A DNA stretch of 64,000 nt, taken from assembly GCA_030432695.1 (NCBI GenBank), contig JAUILN010000010.1, forward strand, positions 240,910 through 304,909, written 5' to 3'. Under the pieces are notes generated by a model that worked only from the letters and a program-made list of their open reading frames with translations, was not told where the DNA came from and did not search any database. Position numbers and translations under genes: made by a program. This document shows positions 33,414 through 44,248 of the stretch, one piece after another; within the stretch, counting starts at the first letter, position 1; every line of letters begins with the position of its first letter. Source of the stretch: a bacterium (GTDB lineage Bacteria > Planctomycetota > UBA1135 > UBA2386).

Positions 33414-34548
33414 TCAGTCCGCCTTCACCGCCAGGGCCAGCGCGCGCCGGCCGACCGCGATCGCCGGTGGAAGCGAGGCGAGCACCCCGACCACCAAGGC
33501 CGCCAGCAGCGAGACCAGGGCGGTCTGCGCGTCGGCCACCAGGTCGATGCCGTGCCCCTCCACGCCGAGCGTGATCGGCCAGCACCCGAGCATCACCACG
33601 ACCGCGACGCTCCCCACGGTTCCGCCCAGCACGCTGAGACCGATGCCCTCACCGGCGATCAGCGCCATCAGGGTCGGCTTGCGCATGCCGACGGTCTCGA
33701 GCACGCCCATCTCGGCGATCCGCGACTCGGCGCTGATGAACACCGTGTTGGCGATCACCAGCGCGATCACCGCGACGCCCAGGTAGCCGAGCCAGCGCGC
33801 GAACGCCACCACTTCGGCGATCTCGCCGACCGCCGCGGCGACGAAGGCCTGCATGCCCTTGGTGTCGGTGCGGGCCTCGTCGCTGCGGAACCGCTCGTCG
33901 ATCTGCGCGGCGAGCTGCTCGGCATCGACCGTCGGATCGACCTTCACCAGGAACTGCGTCGCGGCACCCTGTTTGTCACGCGCCAGGCTCAGCAGGTCGA
34001 GCGGCACGAACGCCAGGTTGCCGACCGCCGCGGTGTCGCTGCGCACGATGCCGGCGACGTGCACGTCGACCTCGCCGAGCCGGACCCGGTCGCCCACCGC
34101 GAGGCCACGGCGCTCGGCCAGCCGCTCGCCGACCAGCGCGCCGTCGCTGCGTCGCTGCCAATCGGCGATGGAGCCGTCGAGCACGTCGAGGTCGTAGAGC
34201 GCTTCGAGCTGCTCGACCGGCACGCCGTGCAGCGTCACCAGGTCGAGGTTCGATCGGCAGGAGTTGATGTAGACCAGCGTGGGCAGCACCTCCTGCACAC
34301 CCTCCATCCGCTCGATCTCGCGCGCGTAGCGCACCGGCAGGTCGCTGGTCAGCGGACAGAAGCGGCTGTCCTGGAACACCACGAGCACCGGCCGGTCGGT
34401 CCGCTCCGCCAGCGCCTGCACGCCCCGGTCGACGCTCTGCACGAAGGTGAACAGCATCATGCCGAGCACGGCCCCGGTCAGCGTCAACAGGGAGCGGGCC
34501 CGCGCGCGCAGCGCGGTGCGCAGCACGTACGGCAGGAAGGCCAACACG

Positions 34549-34556
<8 letters not shown>
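33414..34556 (-). CDS. ABC transporter permease, FtsX/MacB family (first)
   Basis: A 380-residue permease: N-terminal helix (RSLLTLTGAVLGMMLFTFV), a MacB-type periplasmic domain (residues ~45-255; includes two Cys, in DSRFCPL and INSCRSN), and three C-terminal helices with the conserved ESRIAEMGVLETVGMRKPTLM coupling loop. Pairs with the neighbouring FtsX permease. Its start overlaps the 3' end of the ATPase gene by 8 bases. In MacB-type machines ATP hydrolysis drives periplasmic movement that pushes substrate through the outer-membrane channel; lipoproteins, peptides or antibiotics are known cargoes in the family, and none can be chosen here. Confidence 0.87.
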
Positions 34557-35246
<690 letters not shown>

Positions 35247-35250
<4 letters not shown>

Positions 35251-36776
35251 CGCTCCACCTCCTGCACGCGCTCGCCGTCGACGACCGGATCGAGCGCCAC
35301 GCGCTGGGTCGGCGACAGCGCGCCAAGCACCCGCGTGCGCTCGCCGTCCGTGCCGACGACCTCGACCGGGACCCGCCGCGCGGTCGCGGTGGTCGGGTCG
35401 ACGACGAACACCGCGCCGTCGCGCACCGCCTCGCCCGGCACCACGAACACGTCGGCGACCGACGCCGCGCCCGCAGGCACTCCTGCGCCGTCGGCCCCGT
35501 CCGCGCCGAGGAAACGGGCTCGACAGAGCATCTCGGGCCGGAGCATTCGCGGCGGATCCGCGAGTCCGACCTGCACCTGCAGGGTGTTCTTCAGCAGGTC
35601 CGCCTCGTGAACGATCCGCTGGACCACGCCAGCGACCACGCGGTCACCGATCGCCTCGCTGCGGATCTCGACCGCCTGGCCTTCGTGCAGTCCCGCCAGT
35701 GAATCGAACGGCACGTCGATCCGGGCCCGCAGGTGCTGCGGATCGTAGAGCGCGACCAGCCCCTTCTCGCCGTGTCCGACCATCTCGCCCGGTCGCGCCT
35801 CGAGCCGCAGCACCACGCCGTCGACCGGTGCGGTGACCGTGGTCCAGCCGAACTCGCGCTCGGCGATGGTCAGCTCGGTCTCGGCGCGCGCCAACGCCCG
35901 CTCGGCCTTCGCCAGGCCGGCCTCGGCCACCGCCAGGGCGCCGCGCAACTCGACCGGCTCGGCCACCAGTTCGCGCGCCAGCTTGAGGGTCGTCGTCAGG
36001 GCAGCGCTCTCGGCGCGGAGTCCCTCGACCTCCCGCTCGGCGGCCGCGGTCGACGCCGCCGCGGCGTCCAACGCAGCCCGGGCCCGTTCGAGCGCCACCG
36101 CGTGGGCGGTGCCCGCGGCCTCGAGCCGTTCCTGCGCGACCACCAGCGCCCGCGCGCCCGCCGCCTCGGCGACGGCCAGCCGCTGCCGCTCCTGCGCGGT
36201 CCGGAGCCGGGTCTCCAGCGCCGCGAGACGGTCGCGCAGCTCGCGCTCGCGCAGGCGGGCCTCGGCATTCTGCTGCAGACGCGCCGCGGCGAGGTCGCGC
36301 TCGGCCCGGCGAGCGGCGACGTTGGCCTGCTCCTCGGCGTGGGCCGCCAAGGCCCGGTCGCGCGCGGCGAGCAGCTCGGCACTCTCGAGCGTCGCGATCA
36401 CCGTCTCTCCCGCCCGGACCTCGGCGCCTTCGAGCACCTCGAGCGTCGCGACGTGACCCCGGATCAGCGGCCGCACGACGATCGGGAAGGGATCGGCTTC
36501 GACCCAGCCGACCGCCTCGGCAACCGTCGAGCGCGCCGCGGCACGTGCCGCCCCACTGGCCGCCGTTCCGGCCGAACCCTGCGCCGCGTGCACCGCCGCG
36601 ACCGCCGCGGTGCGCACCGGGCGGGCCGAGAAGAGCAGCGGCCAGAGGAAGCTCGCCAGCAGCGCGACTCCCACGAGGGCCACCGCGCCGACCGCGAGGC
36701 GCGGACCGCGCGGCCGCCGCGGCCGGCTCGCTGCCGGGTCGTCGATGCGGAGCCGTGACAGATCGACCTGGCTCAT
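35247..36776 (-). CDS. Periplasmic adaptor (HlyD/MacA family)
   Basis: A 509-residue membrane-fusion protein. A single N-terminal helix (LAVGAVALVGVALLASFLWPLLF) anchors it; a lipoyl/barrel-sandwich half follows (VVRPLIRGHVATLEVLEGAEVRAGETV), then an unusually long coiled-coil hairpin (~residues 130-320, rich in Ala, Arg, Glu), the second lipoyl half (TTVTAPVDGVVLRLEARPGEMV) and beta-barrel domains. The long hairpin would reach the outer-membrane channel encoded next to it. Its ATG overlaps the channel gene by 4 bases and its stop overlaps the ATPase gene by 4 bases. Confidence 0.9.
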
Positions 36777-38032
36777 CGCCGGCCTCCGGCGCGGTGCGCG
36801 ATCCGGGTCGCCGACGCCTCGATCTCCGGTGGCGCGGGCCAGCCCCAGGCCTGCGCCCGGCGCACCGCGGCGCGCGCCCGCTCCACCGCCGCGCGTCGGT
36901 GCTGGGCGAAGTCGGCGAGCACCCGCTGCGCAGCGCGCGCGAACGGCTCGAACGCATCGGGCTCGACCTCGAGTCCGATCCGGGCGGCGGTCAGCGCGCG
37001 AACGCTGGCCCGCAGCGCCGCGTCGGTGGCGGCCGCGGCCGCCTCGGCTGCGTCGAGGCGCTGGTCAGCGAGCGTCGCCTCGCGCTGCGCATCCAGGAAC
37101 GCGCCGAGCAACTGCTCGCGCGCGGCCTCGCGACGCGCCCTTGCGCCGAGTGCCGGGCCGTCCATGAACAGCGGGATCCGCAGGGTCGCCATCGCATCCA
37201 GCGGGTCGCCGCGCAGCGACACGTTGGGACCGATCTCGAAGCTCGGATACTGCGCCGCGACGGCCTCGTGGAAGCGTGCGTCGGCGACCTCGAAGCGCGC
37301 GGTGGCCAACCGCAGGTCCGGTCGATCGAGCAGCGCGCCGGGCCGGCCCGGAGGCTGGATCGGCCAGGACTCGTCGAGCGGCACGAGATCCAGCTCCGCG
37401 ACGCGGTCGAGACCGAGCAGACGGCGCAGCTCGGCGAGGTTGTCGCGGCGCGCGCGGTCGAGTTCCACCGCCTCGCTGCGCGCGCGCGCCTGCGCCGCCT
37501 CGAGGTCGACGCGGGCCAGTTCCGAAGCCAGCCCGGCCGCGGCGAACGCGCTGGCGTCGAGCCCGAGGTCCGGGATCTCGAACCCGGCGAGCGCGGCGTC
37601 CACTGCGAAGCACTCGACCACCGCGGCGACCGTGCGCCAGCGATCGGTCGCGAGCTGCGCCACCGCCTCGACCAGCCGCGCGTCCGCCGAGTCGAACGCG
37701 GCGGCACGTGGCCCGAGGCCGACGGGCGGCCCGAGCAGCGCCACCGGGTCGACCATCAGGCCCACCGCGTCGTTCCGGCCCCGGACCTCACCGGACAACG
37801 TCAGCGGTACGGTGGTCTCGGCGCCGGCTGCACGGGCCTCGGCCTCACGGACGCGGAGTTCCGGATTGCAGGCGAACGCCTGCCGCAGCGCGGCATCGAC
37901 GTCGAAGCGCCCCCCGGCGCGGGCCGCCACCTCGGCAGCGGCGCGGGCGGGATCGGCGGGGTCTTCGGTGTAGCTGACGCAGGCGCCGAGCGCCGTGGCC
38001 AGGACTGGGAGTATCGAGCTGCGTACGGACAT
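36773..38032 (-). CDS. TolC-family outer-membrane efflux lipoprotein
   Basis: A 419-residue protein of the outer-membrane efflux family. It begins with a lipoprotein signal peptide (SSILPVLATALGAC, lipobox L-G-A-C), then shows two TolC repeats: DVDALRQAFACNPELRVREAEARAAG (the family's A-L-x-x-N-P-x-L-x-x-A motif) and a second, similar unit after GRPGALLDRPDLRLATARFEVADARFHEA. Long Ala/Arg/Glu helices would form the periplasmic tunnel. ATG 38032 was chosen because the signal peptide starts there. It is the channel of the exporter encoded downstream. Confidence 0.88.
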   Translation of the reverse strand: MSVRSSILPVLATALGACVSYTEDPADPARAAAEVAARAGGRFDVDAALRQAFACNPELRVREAEARAAGAETTVPLTLSGEVRGRNDAVGLMVDPVALLGPPVGLGPRAAAFDSADARLVEAVAQLATDRWRTVAAVVECFAVDAALAGFEIPDLGLDASAFAAAGLASELARVDLEAAQARARSEAVELDRARRDNLAELRRLLGLDRVAELDLVPLDESWPIQPPGRPGALLDRPDLRLATARFEVADARFHEAVAAQYPSFEIGPNVSLRGDPLDAMATLRIPLFMDGPALGARARREAAREQLLGAFLDAQREATLADQRLDAAEAAAAATDAALRASVRALTAARIGLEVEPDAFEPFARAAQRVLADFAQHRRAAVERARAAVRRAQAWGWPAPPEIEASATRIAHRAGGRR

Positions 38033-38131
38033 GGCGGTCCGGATCCAACGGAGGACACGAGGATCGAGACCGCGGGTGGCGACGCGACGGCGCGGCTCCA
38101 CGCGCGACCTCGGGGTCGCACGGATCCACGC

Positions 38132-38701
38132 TCAGATCAGCAGCACGGTGCAGGCGCGGAGCGCCGTGGTCCGGTCCGCGCGCGGCGGCGCTCGGCCCAG
38201 TGGAGGGAGGCACGCGGTGCGGTGCACCGACGGCAGGGCCAGGCTCGGTGCTCCCACCCAGGCCACCTGAGCCTCGAGCGGCGTCCGGTCGACCTCCGCG
38301 GTGCGCCCCTCCTCGAGCCCCAACTCGAGCACGCTGCAGCAACCCGGCCGCTCGGGGAGCAACGCGCCGCGCGGCGCAGGCTCGGGTGCGTCGCCCTCCT
38401 CTGCACCGCAGCACCCGGCCAGCTGCGCCTCGCTCACCGGCGGGCCGTGCGACTCCGACGCCGCGTCTGGCTCCGGAGCGTGGGCACAGCACGAGCAGCC
38501 CGCTTCGACGACCGCCTCGGCCAGCGGGCTCCGCGCACCGCAGTCCTGCGCATTCCCGAACGCCGCGACCACGAAATGGCCGCAGCCGCCGTGGCACACC
38601 GTCCAGCGCGACCCCTTCACCGCGCTCGCGACGACGATCAGCAGCAGCACCAGGAGGGCGCTCCAGGATCGACGGGCTCGGGCTGTCGCGGAGGTCGTCA
38701 C
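38132..38701 (-). CDS. Cys-rich membrane-anchored hypothetical protein
   Basis: A 189-residue protein with GTG start, a single N-terminal helix (WSALLVLLLIVVASAVKG) and a Cys-rich exported region (CHGGCGHF, CSCCAHAPE, AGCCGAEEG, GCCS), followed by a Pro/Arg/Leu-rich tail. I do not recognise the family. The Cys clusters and lone His suggest metal binding, which is inference. Upstream of the TolC-type gene by 99 bases on the same strand, it is probably the first gene of the export operon; the downstream lipoprotein at 31705 is also Cys-rich, so a metal-linked transport function is possible. Confidence 0.6.
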   Translation of the reverse strand: MTTSATARARRSWSALLVLLLIVVASAVKGSRWTVCHGGCGHFVVAAFGNAQDCGARSPLAEAVVEAGCSCCAHAPEPDAASESHGPPVSEAQLAGCCGAEEGDAPEPAPRGALLPERPGCCSVLELGLEEGRTAEVDRTPLEAQVAWVGAPSLALPSVHRTACLPPLGRAPPRADRTTALRACTVLLI

Positions 38702-38894
38702 GCGGAGAGGACGGTGCGCCCCGCCCCGCCCACTGTCAAGGTGGCGGCGATCCGCGATCGAGGCCGTCCGAAGCGGGCGACCGGCAGGGACGCGACCACC
38801 GGCGCGCCGCGGGCCGCAGACACCTGGAACCGGGGCCGAAGGGTGGCCTTGGTTGCGGACCTCGAGGTGTGATGCGGAGATTCCGATCAGCCAG

Positions 38895-39350
38895 TCACCT
38901 GCCGCGCGACACCGAGATCAACACCACCCCGGCCACCACCAGGCCGGCACCCAACAACGACGGCAGGTCGACCGCCTGCTTGGGAAAGCCGAGCCAACCC
39001 TGGTGGTCGAGCAGCAGCGAGGCGCCCATCTGCCCGGCGACGATCAGCGCCAACCACCACGCGGCGCCGATCTTCGGCGCGACGATCAGCGACGAGGTGA
39101 CGAAGAACGCGCCGACGGTGCCGCCGCCGAGCCACAGCCACCACGGTGCGTCGGCCAGCATGGAGGGCCGCGGCAGGCGCTGACCGAGGCCCAGGCAGGC
39201 GAGCACCAGCACCCCGAGCCCGACGGTGAACGAGATCACCGAGGCCTGGATCGGGTGGTCGAGCCGGCTCCGCAACTGCCCGTTGATGCCGGGCTGGATG
39301 GCGACGACCGCACCGGCGACGAGGGCGACGAGCACGAAGGCGAAGCGCAT
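38895..39350 (-). CDS. Small DMT-type transporter (DUF606/YdcZ family)
   Basis: A 151-residue membrane protein with five predicted helices. Family traits are the N-terminal VLVALVAGAVVAIQPGINGQLRSRL (G-x-x-x-x-x-Q-x-x-x-N-x-x-L) and the W-W-x-x-x-G-G-x-x-G-A-F-F-V loop (PWWLWLGGGTVGAFFV), then AWWLALIVAGQMGASLLLDH. Members have about 150 residues. In-frame ATGs at 39359 and 39368 are possible; 39350 fits family length best. It starts 32 bases after the alpha/beta hydrolase stop on the same strand. Substrate unknown. Confidence 0.85.
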   Translation of the reverse strand: MRFAFVLVALVAGAVVAIQPGINGQLRSRLDHPIQASVISFTVGLGVLVLACLGLGQRLPRPSMLADAPWWLWLGGGTVGAFFVTSSLIVAPKIGAAWWLALIVAGQMGASLLLDHQGWLGFPKQAVDLPSLLGAGLVVAGVVLISVSRGR

Positions 39351-39382
39351 GGAACCCATGGCCGGCATCGTGCCGGCGTGCG

Positions 39383-40927
39383 TCAGTCGATCCAGCCCTT
39401 CACCGACTCGTACCACTTCGAGGCGTAGTAGCGCTGCAGGATCTCGCGGTACTTGGCGTTCCGCGCCGTCGCGTCCTGCAGGCCGCGCGCCGCGTAGAAC
39501 AGCTCGTCGGCGGGCTTCTGGTGCTCGTTGCGCAGCTTCGCGTAGGCCGCCATCACCGGCTCGGCTGCCTCATGGGTCCCGAAGCGGCGTCGGAAGTCGA
39601 GGAAGTCGTCGACCCAGCCGTTGTCCGCGTCTTCGCGGATCCGCGCCAGTAGTTCGGTCGCCTCGGGCTCGACCAGTTCGGTGAGCTGCTCGTCGAGGGC
39701 CTTGGCGGTGCGCTTTTCGCCGCTCTTCAGCCCGAGCTCCTCGGCGCGCGCCAGGGCCGCGATCGCATCCCGGGTGTCGCCCGCATCGAGGCACGCCGCC
39801 GCGAAGTCGAGGACGTCGCCGGCGTCGTCGGTGCAGGCCATGTTCTCGATCCATTCGATCGCCGCGGGCACCGGCAGCCGCGCGAACATGTGCGCGGCGT
39901 GCGGGTCGGTGAAGAAGTGGATCTTCGGGAAGCCGCCGTCGACCATCCGCCGGGTGGCGTACTCGCTGCCGCTGAAGGCGACGACCGGATCGTTCTCGCC
40001 GTGGATCGGCGCGAGCGCGACGCGGTGTTGCTGCGCGATCTGCTTGGCGTCGTCGAAGTAGTCCGGCTCGCACTGCACCAGCAGGTTGCACGACATCGGG
40101 AACGCGCCCTTCACCAGCTCCGGGTAGTGCAGCGCCATCACCCAGGTGAGGAAGCCGCCCTGCGAGTGGCCGCCGACCACGTAGTGCGCGAAGTCGTATT
40201 CCTTCTGCAGCTCCTCCATCGCCGCGGCGAGCAGGCCGGGCGTCTGGTTGTAGCGGCCGGGCTCTCCGACGCCGGGACCGCTGAAGTTCACGTAGGTGTA
40301 GTTGAAGGCCGGCGCGTCGGGCTTGGCGCCGCGGCTCATGTGCTCGCCGTCGAAGCCGACCAGCACGTAGCGCTCGGCGAGCTTCGGCCACGCCGCGGCG
40401 ATCGTCCCGACGTAGTCCGCGGCGGTCATGTTCGAGCCGTGCAGGATCACCAGGGCGGGCGTCTTGTCGCGCTTGTTCCACTTCTTCGGCGCGCGCAGGT
40501 GGAAGTTGAGCCCGCTGGTCGACTGACCGCGCACCACCTCGCCGCGGGCGGGCTTCGGCAGCTCCGGTGCCATCCGGTAGCCGGCGAAGAACTCCTCCTG
40601 GCCACCGGCGACCACCGAGGTGCCGACGAAGTGGTCGCCGTCGTCCCAGAGTTCGATCTCGAAGCGGCCGCTGGCGCGGCTGTGCCGCCAGTTGAGACGC
40701 AGGCCGTCGCGGTCGACCACACCTTCGATCTGCGAGGTGCCCTCGAAACCGTAGGTGCCGCTGAGGCTCTTGCGCGACGCCTCCAGGGTCATCGGCCCGA
40801 ACGAGGTCATCCACTTGCCGGCGAGGTCGTCGGGGTCGGGGGACTGCGCCGCAAGGGGTAGGAGGGTCGCGAGAGCGGCGCAGGCCAGGGGCAGGGAGTG
40901 TCGTCGGGTCATCTCGGTCGCCATCAT
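39383..40927 (-). CDS. Secreted alpha/beta hydrolase with C-terminal helical domain
   Basis: A 514-residue exported protein: signal peptide (RRHSLPLACAALATLLPLAAQ), a ~110-residue beta-rich N-terminal domain (DLAGKWMTSFGPMTLEA, like lipocalin-type modules), then an esterase/PHB-depolymerase-like hydrolase. The oxyanion stretch is LVILHGSN, the nucleophile elbow GHSQGG gives Ser255, and Asp313 (HGENDPV) and His343 or 346 (DPHAAH) would complete the triad. Residues ~365-500 form a helical, TPR-like tail. ATG 40927 is supported by GAGG seven bases upstream; ATG 40912 would also leave a signal peptide. Divergent from the sigma-factor fusion gene. Substrate unknown. Confidence 0.85.
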   Translation of the reverse strand: MMATEMTRRHSLPLACAALATLLPLAAQSPDPDDLAGKWMTSFGPMTLEASRKSLSGTYGFEGTSQIEGVVDRDGLRLNWRHSRASGRFEIELWDDGDHFVGTSVVAGGQEEFFAGYRMAPELPKPARGEVVRGQSTSGLNFHLRAPKKWNKRDKTPALVILHGSNMTAADYVGTIAAAWPKLAERYVLVGFDGEHMSRGAKPDAPAFNYTYVNFSGPGVGEPGRYNQTPGLLAAAMEELQKEYDFAHYVVGGHSQGGFLTWVMALHYPELVKGAFPMSCNLLVQCEPDYFDDAKQIAQQHRVALAPIHGENDPVVAFSGSEYATRRMVDGGFPKIHFFTDPHAAHMFARLPVPAAIEWIENMACTDDAGDVLDFAAACLDAGDTRDAIAALARAEELGLKSGEKRTAKALDEQLTELVEPEATELLARIREDADNGWVDDFLDFRRRFGTHEAAEPVMAAYAKLRNEHQKPADELFYAARGLQDATARNAKYREILQRYYASKWYESVKGWID

Positions 40928-41037
40928 GGAAGGGCCTCGGAGCGCCCACTCCACACCGGACCGCCTCGAGCCGTTGGCAGATTCTGCGAAGTGGTTTTCC
41001 GGCCAACGCCCCGCGCCGTGCTGGTGTGGATCCAACG

Positions 41038-44000
41038 ATGAGCGACAGCCCCCAGCACCTCGGCCCCGACCTCCTGCTCGCGCACGCCGACTTCATCCGC
41101 GGCCTCGCCCGCGGCCTGCTCGGCGATGGTCCCGATGCCGACGACCTAGCGCACGACGTCATCGTGCAGGCGCTGCGCCATCCGCCGCAGGAGCAGGGCA
41201 ACCTGCGGGGCTGGTTCGCGCGGGTGGCGGGCAACCTGCGCAGCAATCGGCTGCGCGACGAGGGCCGCCGACGGAGCCACGAGCGGGGTGCGGCGGTCCA
41301 ACCGGCGCGCGGTCACGACTACGAGCCACCGGTCGACGAGATCCTGGCACGCGAGGAGGTGCGCAGGAAGGTCGTGGCTCGGGTGGTCGCACTGCCGGAG
41401 CCCTACCGCTCGGTGGTGATCTTGCGCTACTTCGAAGGCCTCGACTCGCCAGCGATCGGGGCGCGGCTCGGTCGTCCCGCGGCCACGGTGCGGGGTCAAT
41501 TGCGCGACGGCCTGGCGCGGCTGCGCAACGAGCTCGACGCGGAGCATGGCGGCGACCGGCGGGCCTGGGCGCTGCCGTTGGCGGCGGCTGTCCCGCCATG
41601 TCTCGATGCCGGACCGTCGCCGCTGGAGCCAGCCCCCGTCCACGGTCTTCCGAGCGGCGGTCTGCTGCCGGTCGCGTGGGCGACCGGCGCGGTCGTCTCG
41701 CTGCTGGCGCTGTCGATCTGGTGGGTGCTCGGGTCCTCCGAGTCGACGCCCGAGCGCGCGGCGGTCGAGGTCGCGGCGGCACCGCACAGCACGCCCACCA
41801 GCGGTTCCCCCGAGGGCCCCATTGCCGGTACGCGCAGCCCGGTCGCATCCGCACGCTGGATCGCACCGCCGCCGGACCTGTGGATCTGCCCGTCCGACCG
41901 ACCGACGACGCAGTTGAGCGGAACGGTCGTCGACGCAATCGACCGCTCGCCCGTCGAAGGCGCCACGGTGCGCGTGCTGTCGCGTGCGTCCGAAACGCGC
42001 GAGCCGATCGAAGTGGCCGACGACCTCTCGATCGATCTCGAACTCACCACCGACAGCTTCGGGCACTTCACGGCGGACGTGCCAGCGGGTCGCTACCGGA
42101 TCTTCGCGGCGAGCATCGACGGAACCCGCCGCGGCCGGACGACCTGCGTGGCCGGTGACCGGACGGCATGCGAGGCGATCACGATCGACGTCGCAGCTCC
42201 GCACCCGCTCGAAGGCAAGGTGTTCGTCGAAGTGGTCGACCCGGAACAGCAACCGGTCGCCGCGGCCCACGTGCGGCTGTTCGCGAGTGACACGGTGTTC
42301 GGGCCGATCGGGTTCGACGGCACGGAGCCGATCGAAGGGCACACCGACGCGGACGGTCGGTGCCTGCTCGCAGACTCCGAGCGGATGTTGGAGCTGTTCG
42401 AAGGCATCGTGCTCGTCACGACCTCCGACGGTCGATCCGGCACGGCGTTGATCGCCAGGCCGGAACACGGCAATGGTCTGCCCTGCGAACGGATCGTGGT
42501 CGGCGAACCCGGCGTGCTGACCGGCGCGATCGAGGCGCCACCGGCAGTGCTGAAGGGACTCGAGATCTCTGCCCGACGCGTGCTGGTCTACGGCGACGTC
42601 TATCCCGACTGCGCCGCGCTGAGCTGCTCCGCGACGATCGACGGCGACCGGTATCGGATCGAGGGCCTCCCGGCCGGGGCGTACGCGCTGCGGTTCGACA
42701 GCCCCGCCGGCGCGACACTCGAGACGCCGGACGCGGAGAACGATCCCTTCGGCATGTGGAGCCGGCCGATCGACCGCGTGAGCCCCGGCGAGACCGTGAT
42801 CCACGACGTGCGGCTGATCGCCGGCGAGACGCTGCACGGACGCATCACCGACCCGCAGGGCGAGCCGCTCGCCGGCGCCTCGATCCAGGCGCACCGGGTG
42901 CGCAACTCCCGCACCGCCGAGACCGACCTGACCTGGCTGCACCGCGAAGGGTGGATCGCGCCGGTCTCCCCGGATCGGATCCTCGCGGTCGAGACCGGAG
43001 TCGACGGCCGCTTCACGCTCCGTGGTCTCGCGCCCGGCGGCTACCGGATCGTCGTGGCGCGATCCGGCTGCGCGACCGAGCAACGCGACGTCGAGGTGAC
43101 GACCGGGGACGTCGAGCCGCTGGAGATCACCCTCTGGCCCGGCGGGAGGCTCGAAGCGATCGGCCCGGCGGCCGACCTCGCGATCCGCGCGATCGATCCG
43201 GTCGCGGATCCGGACCGCTGGATCGCGCTCCGGGGGAGCCCCGACCGACCGGACGTCCCACTGCTCCGCGAAGGCCGCTACCGCGTGGCCATCTGGCAGC
43301 ACTCCGACGACCGGTACCGCTTCGATCCGATCGGCGAGGTCGGGATCCAGGCTGGACGCACCACCTGGATCGACCTGCGCGACGCAGGATCGACCAGCCT
43401 GGAAGGACTGGTGCACTCACCGGGTTCAGGCCCGGTGGCGGGAGCCCTGATCCGGCTCGGCATCGATGGGCCGACCACGACGACGGGCGCCGACGGGCGG
43501 TTCTCGCTGCGCACCCACTCGTTCGCGCGGGCACCGCTGTGGGTGCTCGCCGAGGAACTGTGCGTGGCGCGGATCGAGTCGCCGCTCGCGCAGCCCGGAC
43601 CGCTGGAGGTTCTGCTCGAGGAACGTCCGTTCGAGATCCGCATCGAACGGCCCGACGGTTCACCAGCGGCGGCGACCCTGCAGTGGCGACAGAGCAGCCA
43701 GCTCTGGGACTCACCGTCCGGGACGCTTCGGATCGACGGGTCGCGGCGGTTCCGGTTCGAGCCACCCGGGCTGGTGCACACCGAGCTGCGGTTCGATTCG
43801 GGCGGCGCACTGCGGCACGACCTCCGTCCCGAGAGCCTTGCCGACACCGGTCGACGACTGGAGTTCACCGAACCCGTCACCTCGACGCTGATCCTCGAGG
43901 TCACCGACCCGCACGGCCGGCCCGCGATCGGTCGCGCGATGTCCGCGAGGTTCTGGACCGCCGAGGTGCTGCCACCGACAGATCCGCAGGCCTTCGCCGA

Positions 44001-44220
44001 AGGCTCCGACGGCGGTCGCCGCGCCTACGTCGACCTCGGCGGTCGGCTGACCCTCCGCGGGATCCCCGGCAGCCACGTCCTGGTCTACCGCGGCGGACGG
44101 ATGCAGGAGCCCTGGGCCTACGGCGGCGTGGACCGCGAACGACCACCGTTCGAGCAGATCTACGCGCTGAGCCCTGGCGGGACCGTCCGCGCCAGCGCGG
44201 TCCTGCCCGACGAGGAGTGA
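41038..44220 (+). CDS. ECF sigma factor fused to membrane helix and regulatory-like repeats
   Basis: A 1060-residue protein. Residues ~10-80 are sigma region 2 (GDGPDADDLAHDVIVQALRH, GWFARVAGNLRSNRLRDE) and ~115-170 sigma region 4 (LPEPYRSVVILRYFEGLDSPAIGARLG, then a recognition-helix R-P-A-A-T-V-R-G-Q-L). A single membrane helix follows (PVAWATGAVVSLLALSIWWVLG, ~208-230). The remaining ~800 residues, predicted outside the membrane, carry several carboxypeptidase-regulatory-like domains (QLSGTVVDAIDRSPVEGATVRV, TDPQGEPLAGASI, GVDGRFTLRGLAPG). ATG 41038 was preferred to GTG 41026. The design joins a transcription factor to an external sensor-like part in one chain, with no separate anti-sigma gene nearby. 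Confidence 0.88.
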   Translation: MSDSPQHLGPDLLLAHADFIRGLARGLLGDGPDADDLAHDVIVQALRHPPQEQGNLRGWFARVAGNLRSNRLRDEGRRRSHERGAAVQPARGHDYEPPVDEILAREEVRRKVVARVVALPEPYRSVVILRYFEGLDSPAIGARLGRPAATVRGQLRDGLARLRNELDAEHGGDRRAWALPLAAAVPPCLDAGPSPLEPAPVHGLPSGGLLPVAWATGAVVSLLALSIWWVLGSSESTPERAAVEVAAAPHSTPTSGSPEGPIAGTRSPVASARWIAPPPDLWICPSDRPTTQLSGTVVDAIDRSPVEGATVRVLSRASETREPIEVADDLSIDLELTTDSFGHFTADVPAGRYRIFAASIDGTRRGRTTCVAGDRTACEAITIDVAAPHPLEGKVFVEVVDPEQQPVAAAHVRLFASDTVFGPIGFDGTEPIEGHTDADGRCLLADSERMLELFEGIVLVTTSDGRSGTALIARPEHGNGLPCERIVVGEPGVLTGAIEAPPAVLKGLEISARRVLVYGDVYPDCAALSCSATIDGDRYRIEGLPAGAYALRFDSPAGATLETPDAENDPFGMWSRPIDRVSPGETVIHDVRLIAGETLHGRITDPQGEPLAGASIQAHRVRNSRTAETDLTWLHREGWIAPVSPDRILAVETGVDGRFTLRGLAPGGYRIVVARSGCATEQRDVEVTTGDVEPLEITLWPGGRLEAIGPAADLAIRAIDPVADPDRWIALRGSPDRPDVPLLREGRYRVAIWQHSDDRYRFDPIGEVGIQAGRTTWIDLRDAGSTSLEGLVHSPGSGPVAGALIRLGIDGPTTTTGADGRFSLRTHSFARAPLWVLAEELCVARIESPLAQPGPLEVLLEERPFEIRIERPDGSPAAATLQWRQSSQLWDSPSGTLRIDGSRRFRFEPPGLVHTELRFDSGGALRHDLRPESLADTGRRLEFTEPVTSTLILEVTDPHGRPAIGRAMSARFWTAEVLPPTDPQAFAEGSDGGRRAYVDLGGRLTLRGIPGSHVLVYRGGRMQEPWAYGGVDRERPPFEQIYALSPGGTVRASAVLPDEE

Positions 44221-44248
44221 GTCCCCGGCGCCGCCTGGGAACATCTCC

